Of a stretch of DNA of 25,775 nt, positions 1-8,414 are shown piece after piece; the stretch's first letter is position 1; every line of letters begins with the position of its first letter. Under the pieces are notes generated by a model. It searched no databases and was not told where the DNA came from. It saw only the letters and a list, made by a program, of their open reading frames with translations. The position numbers were made by a program, and so were the translations under genes. This DNA comes from an uncultured bacterium (GTDB lineage Bacteria > Bacteroidota > Bacteroidia > Bacteroidales > Bacteroidaceae). Where the stretch lies: positions 1-25,775 of the forward strand of contig CAJMQU010000059.1 in assembly GCA_905215555.1 (NCBI GenBank). Direction: 5' to 3'.

Positions 1-2
1 AA

Positions 3-89
3 ATCCTGTGGATTTTCTTCGGAATACATACGGCAAATGCCATACTGATGATTGACAAGATCAGGAACAGAACGGAGAAAACTGCATGA
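3..89 (+). CDS. possible 3' end of an unidentified membrane protein gene (partial)
   Basis: The frame beginning at base 3 is open from the window edge to a TGA at 87-89 and encodes about 28 residues: a hydrophobic start (ILWIFFGIHTANAIL) followed by a basic tail. It could be the C-terminal end of a membrane protein whose body lies to the left. A second short frame, ATG at 91 to TGA at 186 (31 residues), starts one base after this stop and is an alternative end for the upstream gene. The terminator hairpin at 194-238 agrees with a plus-strand gene ending in this stretch but does not say which frame is real. No family is recognised. Confidence 0.25.
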   Translation: MLWIFFGIHTANAILMIDKIRNRTEKTA

Positions 90-193
90 TATGGGTTTAC
101 TGAAAGAATCAGAAGAGGTCAGCAGACTTCTTCCGCAGCGTCATGTCTTGCCTGATAAGAGTATAGGAGAAAATACAGAAAAATGACAATAAA

Positions 194-247
194 AATGGCA
201 TATGAAGTGATTATGCTCTATCATCTTCATATGCCATTGTATTTTTT
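194..247 (+). terminator. rho-independent terminator
   Basis: A perfect 14-bp inverted repeat, AATGGCATATGAAG at 194-207 and its complement at 225-238, encloses a 17-nt loop and is followed by a T-rich run (242-247). It should end transcription of whatever gene enters the window from the left, and it insulates the large ATPase gene downstream. Confidence 0.75.
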
Positions 248-272
248 AGGGACATTTACTGAATGTCCCTAA
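246..272. repeat. short perfect inverted repeat
   Basis: TTAGGGACATT at 246-256 and AATGTCCCTAA at 262-272 form an 11-bp perfect stem with a 5-nt loop, directly after the terminator. It has no T-run of its own, so it may be a second structural element or a protein-binding site. From here to the promoter at about 366 I see nothing recognisable. Confidence 0.5.
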
Positions 273-365
273 TTAAATGTGTCGGCTCTAACCAGTCGGA
301 GTATTGGGAGTTGAGAGGGGCATAAATGTCTGTATCATAATAACTCGAAAGTCGTTACCCGGATT

Positions 366-397
366 CTTGTGAATAAGTTTGGCTTTTATTATCTTTG
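366..397 (+). promoter_or_regulatory. Bacteroides-type promoter for the large ATPase gene
   Basis: TATCTTTG at 390-397 matches the Bacteroides -7 consensus TAnnTTTG exactly. CTTG at 366-369, 20 bp upstream, is one base off the -33 element TTTG. Transcription would start near 403, giving a leader of about 60 nt before the ATG at 467. Confidence 0.5.
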
Positions 398-466
398 TCT
401 CGTTTGTTAATCTTGTGGGGGAGTCGTGAGGAAGAAATAAAATAAATCTTGAGACAAACAGGTTTT

Positions 467-3400
467 ATGGGTATAAAGGAAAAAACATTATCATTGTTTG
501 AAGATTCCTGTAGGAATTCTGAACGGGGGTTGAAAACTATCTGTGAAGCAGAAAGATATCTTCAGCAGGCGTATGAAGGTCGTTACTTCTTCGAATTAAT
601 ACAGAATGTGAGAGACGCCAACAAAGAAGCATCACAAGAGGGGGATATTTATGTTGAACTTAAGGACAATGTACTGTCAATAGCAAACACAGGTGCCCCT
701 TTCAGTGAGGAAGGAATTGCATCAATCACTTCCATTGGACAGAGCCCAAAACAGAGCTTGGATTTTATAGGATTTAAGGGTATTGGTTTTAAATCGACAC
801 TGGAAGTCTCAGATACACCTCGCATCATTACTACTGGGGGAGCTATATATTTTGATAGGAAGCTTACGATGGAGGTACTGAATCAGTATAATAGTAATCT
901 TGTTGAAAATCAATTGCCATTGTTCTTTTTCCCCCATTACCGTTCAAGGGTATTGACAAACGAAGAACAAGAGAAAGGCATCGTCACAAAGATTGAACTC
1001 CCTCTTAAAGAAAGTTTTGCAGAGAAAAGAATTTGTGCTGATTTCGGAGAAATTAAAGCCAAGCAACTTGTGTTGTTGGGTAACATACGGAAAGTGGATT
1101 TTATAAGCCCGACTCAAAGGATAATATATAATATCCAGAAAGATATTCAGAAAAATCTTTTAGTTGTTGATGATGGTAAGGAAATACTAAACCGATTCAG
1201 GTATTACGTTCCAAATGAAAAAAACTTCCTTCCTGACGATATTCTGAATAGCCTTGAAGGAAAAGAAAAGGAAATATACAGTAATAGCACATCTATTGAT
1301 ATTCATATTGTGCTTGAACTTGATGAGAAGAATCTGTTTGTACCTGATGAAAATGCAAAACTATACTTGTTTTACCCGCTCAATATTCGTTCTGGCTTTC
1401 GCTTTATGATACATAGTTATTTTTTAGTTAATCCGGAACGAACACGGCTTCGTAAGTCCCCTTTGAACCAATATCTGCTTCGTAAAATAGGTGAGTATAT
1501 TGGAAGCGGTATGTTGAAATTATTAAAGAGAGGGAAATACAATACAAACGAAATCCTTTGTTTCAAAAGGAATAAAGATGCCGGACTGGAAGAACTTTAT
1601 GATGGAGTGGTTGAAACATTGAAGGAACAGAAGTTTATTTATGATCAACACTCACGGAAATATTATAAGCCATCGGAAGTGATTATTGCGGATGGATTCG
1701 ATAAAGGACTTTTCCCCGATGATCGATTTGATGATAAACCTATTGTATATATTGGGGCAGCCCCTGTTGTTGAATGGTTGATAGCAGAGTTTGACATATA
1801 TTACTTAAGTTATGAAGATATTGCCAGTGGCATCGAACAGGAGGCTAAAAAGCAGGCTAAATGTAAGAATCTTAACTTTTTCCAGAACCTCTACCAATAT
1901 ATTGATAAACATAAAAATTTAAACGTCTCAGGAAAGAGGATATTATTGACCAATAACTGGAAATTGATGTCCAACGATGAGGATGTGTTTTATGGAGGTC
2001 GAAGGAATCCGGTTTTTCTACCTGCCAGTATCCAGAAGTATGTGCACTTTATGCATAATGGTATAAAACTCGAAATTAGAGAGACACGTATTGGAGTGAG
2101 AGAGTTTAATACTAATGAGTTGATCCGAAGGTTGATAAAATTATTTGATGAAAAGACTGTACCTAATGTAGATATACTGAATGCTATCTATCATTTGTAT
2201 CCCCAAGATGCACGATCCGAGCTGGATATAAAAGAGAAGATACAACTTCCTGTCAAAGGTCAAAAAGAATGGATTTTACCTTTTAAACACCCGGTATATT
2301 TTGATAAGGAAGAATTGCGGGAATTATATCCTGAGGGCTATTTTGTTGATGAAACACTATTGAAGCAAGAAGAATCGGGAGGAGAAGGAATAGAAGTGGA
2401 AAATCGTGTTGAAGATTTCCTTAAGTTGTGTGGAGTATGGGAGATACCGGCATTTTATATCAGCAATGATGTGCAGACCGCATACCGTGGAAATGGTAAT
2501 ATCCGGGTGAAGCACATCCAGCGTAACACGAACCTGAGTGATACGCCTTTTTATATTGAAAATGACCGTATGCTGGACAAGCCCGTAAAGTATACAAAAT
2601 GGTTTACTGACACAATTGTAGAAAATTGGGAAGTTTATAAATCCCTTATGAGCGCTACGTGGTTGCCTAAAATGAAATATTCCAATAGTTTTAGCTATAA
2701 GCATGATGCCCAACCATCTGCAATAATGAAGTTTTCATCATTTTGCGAAGAATTGTCCAGAATGCAGTGGATTGTCTTGGATGACGATGAAAAAGTATAT
2801 TCACTGGCGTATATTGTAGGTATGCGTTTGGCTGATATCTCAAAAGTTCATAATAAAGTTATATATAAGTATCTCAGGCTTTTTCCGATAGATTTTGAAA
2901 ATAACCGTGATTTTATAGAGTCGGTGGGATTGTGTCATCTGGATGGAAATACTGTGGATAATTTTAATCGGCTTCTCAAACATATTTATAATAGATACCA
3001 TAAATATATACCTGAAGGGAAGGATTTTATAGATTTCTATAATCGTATATTAAGCAAGGTTTTCGATTTCTATGACAGGAATGAGATTTCGGATAATGAT
3101 GTGAGGGCAATTTGCAATACACCTATGTTATCCATTAATGAATCCACCGGAAGGTCAAAATGGGAGTACCCGGAAAATATCTATTATATTGACGATAAAC
3201 TTAACTATGATTTGTTGCCTGAATCTGTCAGAGCAGAAATACAACCGCATTTCACCAATCGGGATAGAAATACATTTGGGAAAATTGCGGCAAAAATAGG
3301 GAGACGTTTTTCCAGTTCAATAACTAAAAAACTAGTTGAATCTCCTGCCTTAAAAGAAATTTTTTTAATAGATTTTTTTACTGACTTGCCGCAAGCAATT

Positions 3401-5131
3401 GCATTGCTGGAATATAATTTTGATATTTCCATGTCTTCATACCTTGAAGCTTTGAAGCTTGTGGAAGTCTGGAAAAAAGAAAGAGTAGAGACCGAAATAT
3501 TTGTTGGTGAGCTGTCAGGCTTGATTATTGAATCTGATTATTATATTGAGAAAACCAGAAAAAATTATATTCTTCATATTCAAAATGACAGTTTAGAGCA
3601 ACCGAAACTTATTGCTACCTGTTTGACAGAATTATTTATGAGTATGCTGGACCGTGATTTAAAAAGGTTCAATATTGATTTGTGGAAATTTGTAAAATCA
3701 GAAAATAAAGCGGCTTACCTTGCGGATTATGACATATCAACTACTCGGATAGAGGAAATCCGACAGATACTGTATGCTTCGGATTTTACCCAGCTACAAA
3801 AATTCTGGCAAGCTATTTATATAACAAAAAAGATACCAAATTTTGATAGGATTATAGTGAATGATACGGTCGATATAAAAGAAATAGCTTCATCAGCGGG
3901 ATTGGATATTGAGGCTGTAAGGAAGATAAATGAAGAAGTTAATTTTGATAATATCAATCGGTACAAAAATGTTCCGCTGTTATCTTCTTTATTTCACAAA
4001 CTTGGCATATCAAGAGGGCAGATAAATCTGCATATATATCCGGAAGTGGATTTCTATCCTTATTATCAGAATCTGCTTAATCAGGAAAAGAATAAATTTG
4101 AAAATAAGTTTATGTTTATTCTTTACCAAAAAATGAGGGTTTTATCGTTGAAGGAACAGTCGACTTATCAAGGATGGATATATCAATATACCAGTATTTT
4201 TCATCCTGTAGTTTCTCAAGAGGTTATTTGGATAGATGTAAAAGCTCATTTTATAGAGTGTCTTAATGACTTTTATCCTTATATTGATTTTACTTTGAAT
4301 GATCTTAATGTAAAGGTGTTGTTCGATCTTCAGTCTCTTTATAGGAAAAATCTGGATAAGTTAATTTCTTTATTATCTGGTACGGGATATTCGCAGGAGG
4401 AATTAACTCTTTTCATTGAAGATAAAAGAAGGCAAAGTTTGCTTTATTTCAATCATGTCAAACATCTTTCAAATGAAATGAAACAATGGCTGATAGAGCA
4501 GAGAAAAAATACATCCACTAACGAGTTACAGCTTTCCCCGGAACAGGTAGCTATGAAATATGCCAATCAGCATAAACCGGCCATTGAAAATGTCAAAACT
4601 GGTTGTGTACCGGAAAAAACGCAATCAACAGGTAAGCAATATGGAGCAGGCAATGGGGCTTACAAGTATGATGGGCAAAAGAATAATAGACAGAAGCAAA
4701 TCATAGGGATGGTGGCGGAAATGATTGTTTATGAGAAATTGCAGGAAGATCAGAATATTGAAAATGTTAAATGGGTATCAAGATATGCTGCCCGTGCCGA
4801 ACCTGCTTATTCTGGTTACAATCCGCACGGTACTGATGGATTGGGGTATGACATTGAATATACTGACAGAACTGGAAATAAAAATTTCGTTGAGGTTAAG
4901 GGAAAAGCAGATAATCAGAATTGTTTTGAAATAACGATACAGGAAATAGAAAAGGCCAAACGCGAGAAGGAGTTTTATCATGTTATTTTGGTGACTAATG
5001 CTCTAAATGAAGAGCTAAGAAGAATCAAATATCTTGGAAATCTTTTTATGTTTGAAGAAGGGGAAGATTTCTTAAATAATAAACGCTTCTCAGCAGTGAC
5101 TAAAAGTTATGAGATCAGGTTTAAAGAATAG
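467..5131 (+). CDS. large sacsin-like ATPase with C-terminal DUF3883 nuclease-like domain; candidate defence protein
   Basis: About 1554 residues. The N-terminus has a GHKL/Hsp90-type ATP-binding fold like that of sacsin: ELIQNVRDA (about residues 43-51, with the Asn that would bind Mg-ATP), NTGAPF (about 74-79) and the glycine lid GFKGIGFKS (about 102-110). The C-terminal ~110 residues (from about 1408) resemble DUF3883: a conserved helix IIGMVAEMIVYEKL, then GYDIEY and FVEVKGKA near 1460-1480, which is the D...ExK spacing of PD-(D/E)XK nucleases. The ~1250 residues between show no motif I recognise. No signal peptide or membrane segment is visible, so it is probably cytoplasmic. A TTG at 449 gives an alternative start (1560 residues) with GAGGAAG upstream; I prefer the ATG. 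The gene is visibly more AT-rich than the his and inositol genes, which suggests transfer. ATPase plus nuclease in one chain is typical of anti-phage proteins, but the function is inferred. Confidence 0.85.
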   Translation: MGIKEKTLSLFEDSCRNSERGLKTICEAERYLQQAYEGRYFFELIQNVRDANKEASQEGDIYVELKDNVLSIANTGAPFSEEGIASITSIGQSPKQSLDFIGFKGIGFKSTLEVSDTPRIITTGGAIYFDRKLTMEVLNQYNSNLVENQLPLFFFPHYRSRVLTNEEQEKGIVTKIELPLKESFAEKRICADFGEIKAKQLVLLGNIRKVDFISPTQRIIYNIQKDIQKNLLVVDDGKEILNRFRYYVPNEKNFLPDDILNSLEGKEKEIYSNSTSIDIHIVLELDEKNLFVPDENAKLYLFYPLNIRSGFRFMIHSYFLVNPERTRLRKSPLNQYLLRKIGEYIGSGMLKLLKRGKYNTNEILCFKRNKDAGLEELYDGVVETLKEQKFIYDQHSRKYYKPSEVIIADGFDKGLFPDDRFDDKPIVYIGAAPVVEWLIAEFDIYYLSYEDIASGIEQEAKKQAKCKNLNFFQNLYQYIDKHKNLNVSGKRILLTNNWKLMSNDEDVFYGGRRNPVFLPASIQKYVHFMHNGIKLEIRETRIGVREFNTNELIRRLIKLFDEKTVPNVDILNAIYHLYPQDARSELDIKEKIQLPVKGQKEWILPFKHPVYFDKEELRELYPEGYFVDETLLKQEESGGEGIEVENRVEDFLKLCGVWEIPAFYISNDVQTAYRGNGNIRVKHIQRNTNLSDTPFYIENDRMLDKPVKYTKWFTDTIVENWEVYKSLMSATWLPKMKYSNSFSYKHDAQPSAIMKFSSFCEELSRMQWIVLDDDEKVYSLAYIVGMRLADISKVHNKVIYKYLRLFPIDFENNRDFIESVGLCHLDGNTVDNFNRLLKHIYNRYHKYIPEGKDFIDFYNRILSKVFDFYDRNEISDNDVRAICNTPMLSINESTGRSKWEYPENIYYIDDKLNYDLLPESVRAEIQPHFTNRDRNTFGKIAAKIGRRFSSSITKKLVESPALKEIFLIDFFTDLPQAIALLEYNFDISMSSYLEALKLVEVWKKERVETEIFVGELSGLIIESDYYIEKTRKNYILHIQNDSLEQPKLIATCLTELFMSMLDRDLKRFNIDLWKFVKSENKAAYLADYDISTTRIEEIRQILYASDFTQLQKFWQAIYITKKIPNFDRIIVNDTVDIKEIASSAGLDIEAVRKINEEVNFDNINRYKNVPLLSSLFHKLGISRGQINLHIYPEVDFYPYYQNLLNQEKNKFENKFMFILYQKMRVLSLKEQSTYQGWIYQYTSIFHPVVSQEVIWIDVKAHFIECLNDFYPYIDFTLNDLNVKVLFDLQSLYRKNLDKLISLLSGTGYSQEELTLFIEDKRRQSLLYFNHVKHLSNEMKQWLIEQRKNTSTNELQLSPEQVAMKYANQHKPAIENVKTGCVPEKTQSTGKQYGAGNGAYKYDGQKNNRQKQIIGMVAEMIVYEKLQEDQNIENVKWVSRYAARAEPAYSGYNPHGTDGLGYDIEYTDRTGNKNFVEVKGKADNQNCFEITIQEIEKAKREKEFYHVILVTNALNEELRRIKYLGNLFMFEEGEDFLNNKRFSAVTKSYEIRFKE

Positions 5132-5159
5132 GAAATATAACAGAAAAACAGTATTGAAT

Positions 5160-6728
5160 ATGAGATACGAATCAACTTTCAGAGAGTATAAAATTCTTGT
5201 TTCTTTTTTCTTGCTGGCAGTTGTTCCGGCAGGGCTTCGTGGTGGAGATCATCCGAGGATTAAGAGTATACGCACAGTGGTTTACGAACCGGTGTTGAAG
5301 GACACTTCATGGGTGACGGGCAGAGTTGTGGATTACATCCAGTTTGTGAAATTTGACAGCAAAGGTCGGAAAGTGGTGGAGAACAGACTGAAACCGGACG
5401 GCAGTCCGCTTGGCAAACTGGTATATTGTTATAATACGGAGGGACGAGTAGCGCGGGAGATCTACGCATCGGCCGATAAGGGAGTGAGCGATTGCTGGGA
5501 TTATACGTATGACGCGAACGGACATCTGAATTGCATTGTTACCATGGATGGGCAGGGAGACACGATTCGAATTTACTCCGCTCAATACAGTGAAGACGGA
5601 AAGGTGTTGAAGAAACTTAGCAATGACTATAAGAAGAAGACGCTGTTTGGAAGACAAGTTGTGTACGATAAAGATGGACATCCGGAGAAGATTATTACAA
5701 TGACAGGTCTGAATGGTGAAATGAAACTGTTGGGAGAATCTGGGGTTGAGAGATGGGATACAGCGGCTCTGAAAAGGGAGGGCATACGGTATCTGACTAA
5801 ATTGAGCATCGTGAAAGATGACGAAAAGAAAAATCCTATAAGAAAAATAGATGAAGTCGGCAATTGGACGGAGAGATTTGAAGGTCTGGGAGCAGACGGC
5901 GAACCGAAATTCATTGTTTGTCGAGATATAGAATATGTCGGCAGTGGAAATGACTGGGAGAAATTGCCCGTGCATGGTAAAGTGAAGAAGGTACGGCAGA
6001 CTTCGTATGTGGCTGTGCCGAAAGGTCCGCAGGCTGTGGACAAGGGGGAGAAGAAAGGCTGCTTTTTTACCTGTGAGTTTGATAAGAACGGAAAGAAAAT
6101 ACGGGAGGAAATTTTCTCGGATACGGGAAAACCGTTGAGGAGTATTCAGTATGAGTATAATGAAGAGGGAAATTTATCAAAAGAAAGTTATTATACTCTG
6201 GCAGGGGCACTGATGGGAAGCAAGGACTATGCTTATGATAGGGAAGGTCGGCTGAAACATTGTTCGGTGTTGAATGACAAAGGAGAAACGGTGCGGAGAG
6301 ACATGCTGCGTTATGATCTGGAAAATAATCCGGTGCAGGAGGCCGGTTACAAGACAGATGGAACAAAATGCAGTGAATTTCGTTATATGTATGATTCCTA
6401 TGGGCAACAGATAGAGCGTCAAGTGTTCATTCAGCCTGAAGGGGAGGAGCCGGTTTATTCTGTCCGGAGAGCGTACAATTTTCAAGGGCGCGTTGTGTGG
6501 GAACAGTTCCTTTTGCCTTCCGGAACCGGAAGTAATACTTATACATATAGGTATAATGTGAAAGGTGAACTGGTTTCCGGTACCGAACAGCTTGACGGGC
6601 AGCCGGAGGAAACGAAGTATATCTATAAGTTCCACAAAGACAACCGTGGGAACTGGAAAATCAGGATTAAATATGTGAATGACGTACCTGTGGTGTACGA
6701 AGAACGTGAGTATGTATATTATGAATAA
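5160..6728 (+). CDS. exported YD/RHS-repeat-like protein with two homologous halves
   Basis: About 522 residues. The N-terminus is basic and followed by a hydrophobic stretch (YKILVSFFLLAVVPAGL), which fits a Sec signal peptide without a lipobox cysteine. The rest contains many short beta-hairpin units of the form YxYDxxGxLxxxxxxxxDG, as in YD/RHS repeat proteins. Two halves appear related: each opens with a beta-rich segment and FDsKGRKvvEN / FDKNGKKIREE, runs through several YD-like units, and closes with a GNW signature (VGNWTERFEG, RGNWKIRIKY) followed by xCRDIEYV or YEEREYVYY. The start at 5160 is chosen because it gives the signal peptide; a GTG/ATG-type start at 5109 would overlap the upstream gene by 23 bp. 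It follows the ATPase gene by 28 bp but its base composition differs, so co-transcription need not mean joint function. Role unknown; no RHS toxin tip is present. Confidence 0.8.
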   Translation: MRYESTFREYKILVSFFLLAVVPAGLRGGDHPRIKSIRTVVYEPVLKDTSWVTGRVVDYIQFVKFDSKGRKVVENRLKPDGSPLGKLVYCYNTEGRVAREIYASADKGVSDCWDYTYDANGHLNCIVTMDGQGDTIRIYSAQYSEDGKVLKKLSNDYKKKTLFGRQVVYDKDGHPEKIITMTGLNGEMKLLGESGVERWDTAALKREGIRYLTKLSIVKDDEKKNPIRKIDEVGNWTERFEGLGADGEPKFIVCRDIEYVGSGNDWEKLPVHGKVKKVRQTSYVAVPKGPQAVDKGEKKGCFFTCEFDKNGKKIREEIFSDTGKPLRSIQYEYNEEGNLSKESYYTLAGALMGSKDYAYDREGRLKHCSVLNDKGETVRRDMLRYDLENNPVQEAGYKTDGTKCSEFRYMYDSYGQQIERQVFIQPEGEEPVYSVRRAYNFQGRVVWEQFLLPSGTGSNTYTYRYNVKGELVSGTEQLDGQPEETKYIYKFHKDNRGNWKIRIKYVNDVPVVYEEREYVYYE

Positions 6729-6753
6729 GACTATATAAAAAAAGCGAGACTGT

Positions 6754-7245
6754 ATGAAGAAGATTATTAACCCGTGGAAAGACTTGGAAGGATACAACTG
6801 TTTCGGTTGTGCGCCTAACAATGAGGCTGGTGTGAAAATGGAGTTTTATGAGGATGGCGACGAGGTGATAAGCATCTGGAAGCCGCGTCCGGAGTATCAA
6901 GGTTGGTTCAATACGCTGCATGGCGGAATACAATCCGTATTGCTGGATGAGATTTGCGCATGGGTGATATTGCGTAAGTTGCAAACCACGGGAGTGACTT
7001 CGAAGATGGAGACACGTTTCCGTAAGTCGGTGGCTACCACAGACTCGCACATTGTACTGCGGGCATCTATCCGCGAACAGAAACGGAATATCGTAATCAT
7101 TGATGCGAAACTCTACAATGAAGCCGGAGAGGTTTGTACCGAATCGGTATGTACTTACTTCACATTTTCGCAGGAGAAGTCGGAGAAGGAGATGTTCTTC
7201 CATCATTGTGAGGTGGAGTCGGAAGAAATTCTGCCGCTAATCTGA
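6754..7245 (+). CDS. hotdog-fold acyl-CoA thioesterase (PaaI/THEM4-like)
   Basis: 163 residues, the usual size of a single-hotdog thioesterase. The N-terminal CFGCAPNNEAG (16-26) and the central NTLHGGIQSVLLDEICAW (53-70) are the family's signature; HGG (56-58) caps the CoA-binding helix and D65 is the likely catalytic acid. The last strand region (DAKLYNEAGEVCTESVCTYF) is also typical. It should hydrolyse an acyl-CoA in the cytoplasm; the substrate cannot be read from sequence. The ATG at 6754 lies 25 bp after the previous stop, so the two genes may share a transcript. The his promoter begins about 50 bp downstream, with no clear terminator between. Confidence 0.85.
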   Translation: MKKIINPWKDLEGYNCFGCAPNNEAGVKMEFYEDGDEVISIWKPRPEYQGWFNTLHGGIQSVLLDEICAWVILRKLQTTGVTSKMETRFRKSVATTDSHIVLRASIREQKRNIVIIDAKLYNEAGEVCTESVCTYFTFSQEKSEKEMFFHHCEVESEEILPLI

Positions 7246-7295
7246 TTGGTAAAACTAAGAAAATGATAGTAAAACGAAACTTTTTGTGATAATTC

Positions 7296-7327
7296 TTTGG
7301 AAGTTTCAAACAGATAGTTTACTTTTG
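7296..7327 (+). promoter_or_regulatory. histidine operon promoter
   Basis: TTTG at 7296-7299, a 20-bp spacer and TACTTTTG at 7320-7327 match the Bacteroides sigma-ABfr consensus (TTTG, 19-21 bp, TAnnTTTG) perfectly. Transcription is expected to start near 7333, about 18 nt before the leader-peptide ATG. Confidence 0.8.
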
Positions 7328-7350
7328 TTGCATCAAAACAAAAGAATCGT

Positions 7351-7407
7351 ATGAAAAATATTGTTGCACATCATCACCATCATCATTACCTGACGAATAT
7401 TCGGTAG
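7351..7407 (+). CDS. hisL: histidine operon leader peptide
   Basis: An 18-codon open frame reads MKNIVAHHHHHHYLTNIR and stops at TAG 7405-7407. Six consecutive histidine codons (7369-7386) make it a histidine sensor: when charged His-tRNA is scarce, the ribosome stalls there. It sits between the his promoter and a terminator, directly upstream of hisG. The name hisL is given by analogy with the enterobacterial leader, not by sequence homology. Confidence 0.9.
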   Translation: MKNIVAHHHHHHYLTNIR

Positions 7408-7464
7408 GCGTATGGTTGTATGTGTATAATTGAAGATACAATGAATGACGAGGCTTGCCGGATG
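7398..7464 (+). promoter_or_regulatory. antiterminator stem of the his attenuator
   Basis: Bases 7398-7409 (TATTCGGTAGGC) can pair with 7453-7464 (GCTTGCCGGATG) in 12 contiguous base pairs, four of them G-U. An inner hairpin, TTGTAT 7416-7421 with ATACAA 7436-7441, closes the loop. The left strand covers the leader stop codon, so a ribosome at the stop would mask it, whereas a ribosome stalled on the His codons would leave it free. The right strand overlaps the 5' arm of the terminator, so the two structures exclude one another. Folding was done by eye. Confidence 0.65.
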
Positions 7465-7484
7465 ATGGCAGGCCTCGTTTTTTG
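7448..7484 (+). terminator. his attenuator terminator
   Basis: CGAGGCTTGCC at 7449-7459 pairs with GGCAGGCCTCG at 7467-7477 (11 bp, one G-U pair; A7448-T7478 extends it) around a 7-nt loop, followed at once by a T-run. It lies 70 bp upstream of hisG and should stop transcription when histidine is plentiful. Confidence 0.85.
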
Positions 7485-7554
7485 TTTTCGAGAGTTTAGT
7501 TAAGTCTGGTTTAGTTTTTGTAAATGATTAAATCGTAAAATTATAAATAGAGTT

Positions 7555-8409
7555 ATGTTATTAAGAATTGCAGTACAAGCTAAAGGTCGTCTGTATGATG
7601 AGACGATGTCGTTTTTGGGAGAGTCGGATATTAAACTGAGTGTAATGAAACGTTCGTTGTTGGTGCAGTCGTCTAATTTCCCCATCGAGGTGTTGTTTCT
7701 TCGTGATGATGATATTCCGCAGTCGGTGGCTACGGGAGTGGCAGACATAGGTATCGTGGGCGAGAATGAGTATGTGGAGAAGAATGAGAATGCGGAGATT
7801 ATCAAGCGTCTCGGATTCAGTAAGTGCCGTTTGTCGCTGGCTATTCCCAAAGATATAGAGTATCCCGGGGTGCAGTGGTTTGAGGGACGGAAGATCGCGA
7901 CATCTTATCCGGGAATCCTCACTACTTTCCTCAAGACGCAGAAGGTAAACTCGGAGATACATGTCATTACCGGATCGGTGGAAGTGGCACCGGGCATCGG
8001 ACTGGCGGACGCGATTTTTGATATCGTAAGTTCCGGTTCTACGCTGGTGAGTAACCGGTTGAAAGAAGTGGAAGTGGTGATGAAGTCGGAGGCATTGCTG
8101 ATCGGTAATTGTAATATGTGTGCTGAAAAGAAAGAGATTCTGAAAGAGTTACTTTTCCGCATGGATGCAGTGAAGACGGCGGAAGATAAGAAGTATGTGT
8201 TGATGAATGCACCGAAGGAACGGTTGGAAGAGATTATTCAGGTGCTTCCGGGTATGAAGAGTCCGACGGTGATGCCGTTGGCGCAGGAAGGCTGGTGCTC
8301 GGTACATACGGTGCTGGATGAGAAATGTTTCTGGGAGATTATCGGAAAGTTGAAGTCGTTGGGGGCGGAAGGCATTTTGGTGTTGCCGATTGAAAAAATG
8401 ATAATATAA
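7555..8409 (+). CDS. hisG: ATP phosphoribosyltransferase, long form
   Basis: 284 residues. Catalyses the first, committed step of histidine synthesis: ATP plus PRPP to phosphoribosyl-ATP. Visible family features are LRIAVQAKGRL at the N-terminus, GVADIGIVGEN (61-71), ATSYPGILTTFLKTQ (115-129) and the PRPP-binding segment EVAPGIGLADAIFDIVSSGSTL (143-164). The length includes a C-terminal ACT-like domain (from about 205), so this is the HisG-long type that binds histidine itself and needs no HisZ. It is the first structural gene after the attenuator; hisD begins 5 bp after its stop. Confidence 0.96.
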   Translation: MLLRIAVQAKGRLYDETMSFLGESDIKLSVMKRSLLVQSSNFPIEVLFLRDDDIPQSVATGVADIGIVGENEYVEKNENAEIIKRLGFSKCRLSLAIPKDIEYPGVQWFEGRKIATSYPGILTTFLKTQKVNSEIHVITGSVEVAPGIGLADAIFDIVSSGSTLVSNRLKEVEVVMKSEALLIGNCNMCAEKKEILKELLFRMDAVKTAEDKKYVLMNAPKERLEEIIQVLPGMKSPTVMPLAQEGWCSVHTVLDEKCFWEIIGKLKSLGAEGILVLPIEKMII

Positions 8410-8414
8410 TAATC

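Noticed and set aside
91..186. 31-codon frame near the left edge as an independent small gene
   Set aside because: No family, no promoter and no ribosome-binding site; it may be only the tail of a gene cut by the window.
5307..6821. Several minus-strand frames opposite the YD-repeat gene
   Set aside because: They overlap each other and the coding strand and show no motif or signal; they arise from codon bias on the plus strand.
5160..7245. The YD-repeat and thioesterase genes as partners of the ATPase in one defence operon
   Set aside because: Close spacing is the only support; base composition differs, and neither a signal-peptide YD protein nor a thioesterase is an expected defence partner.
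7369..7386. Run of six histidines as a metal-binding peptide or cloning tag
   Set aside because: Its place between the his promoter and a terminator ahead of hisG, and the competing stems, fit a leader peptide much better.
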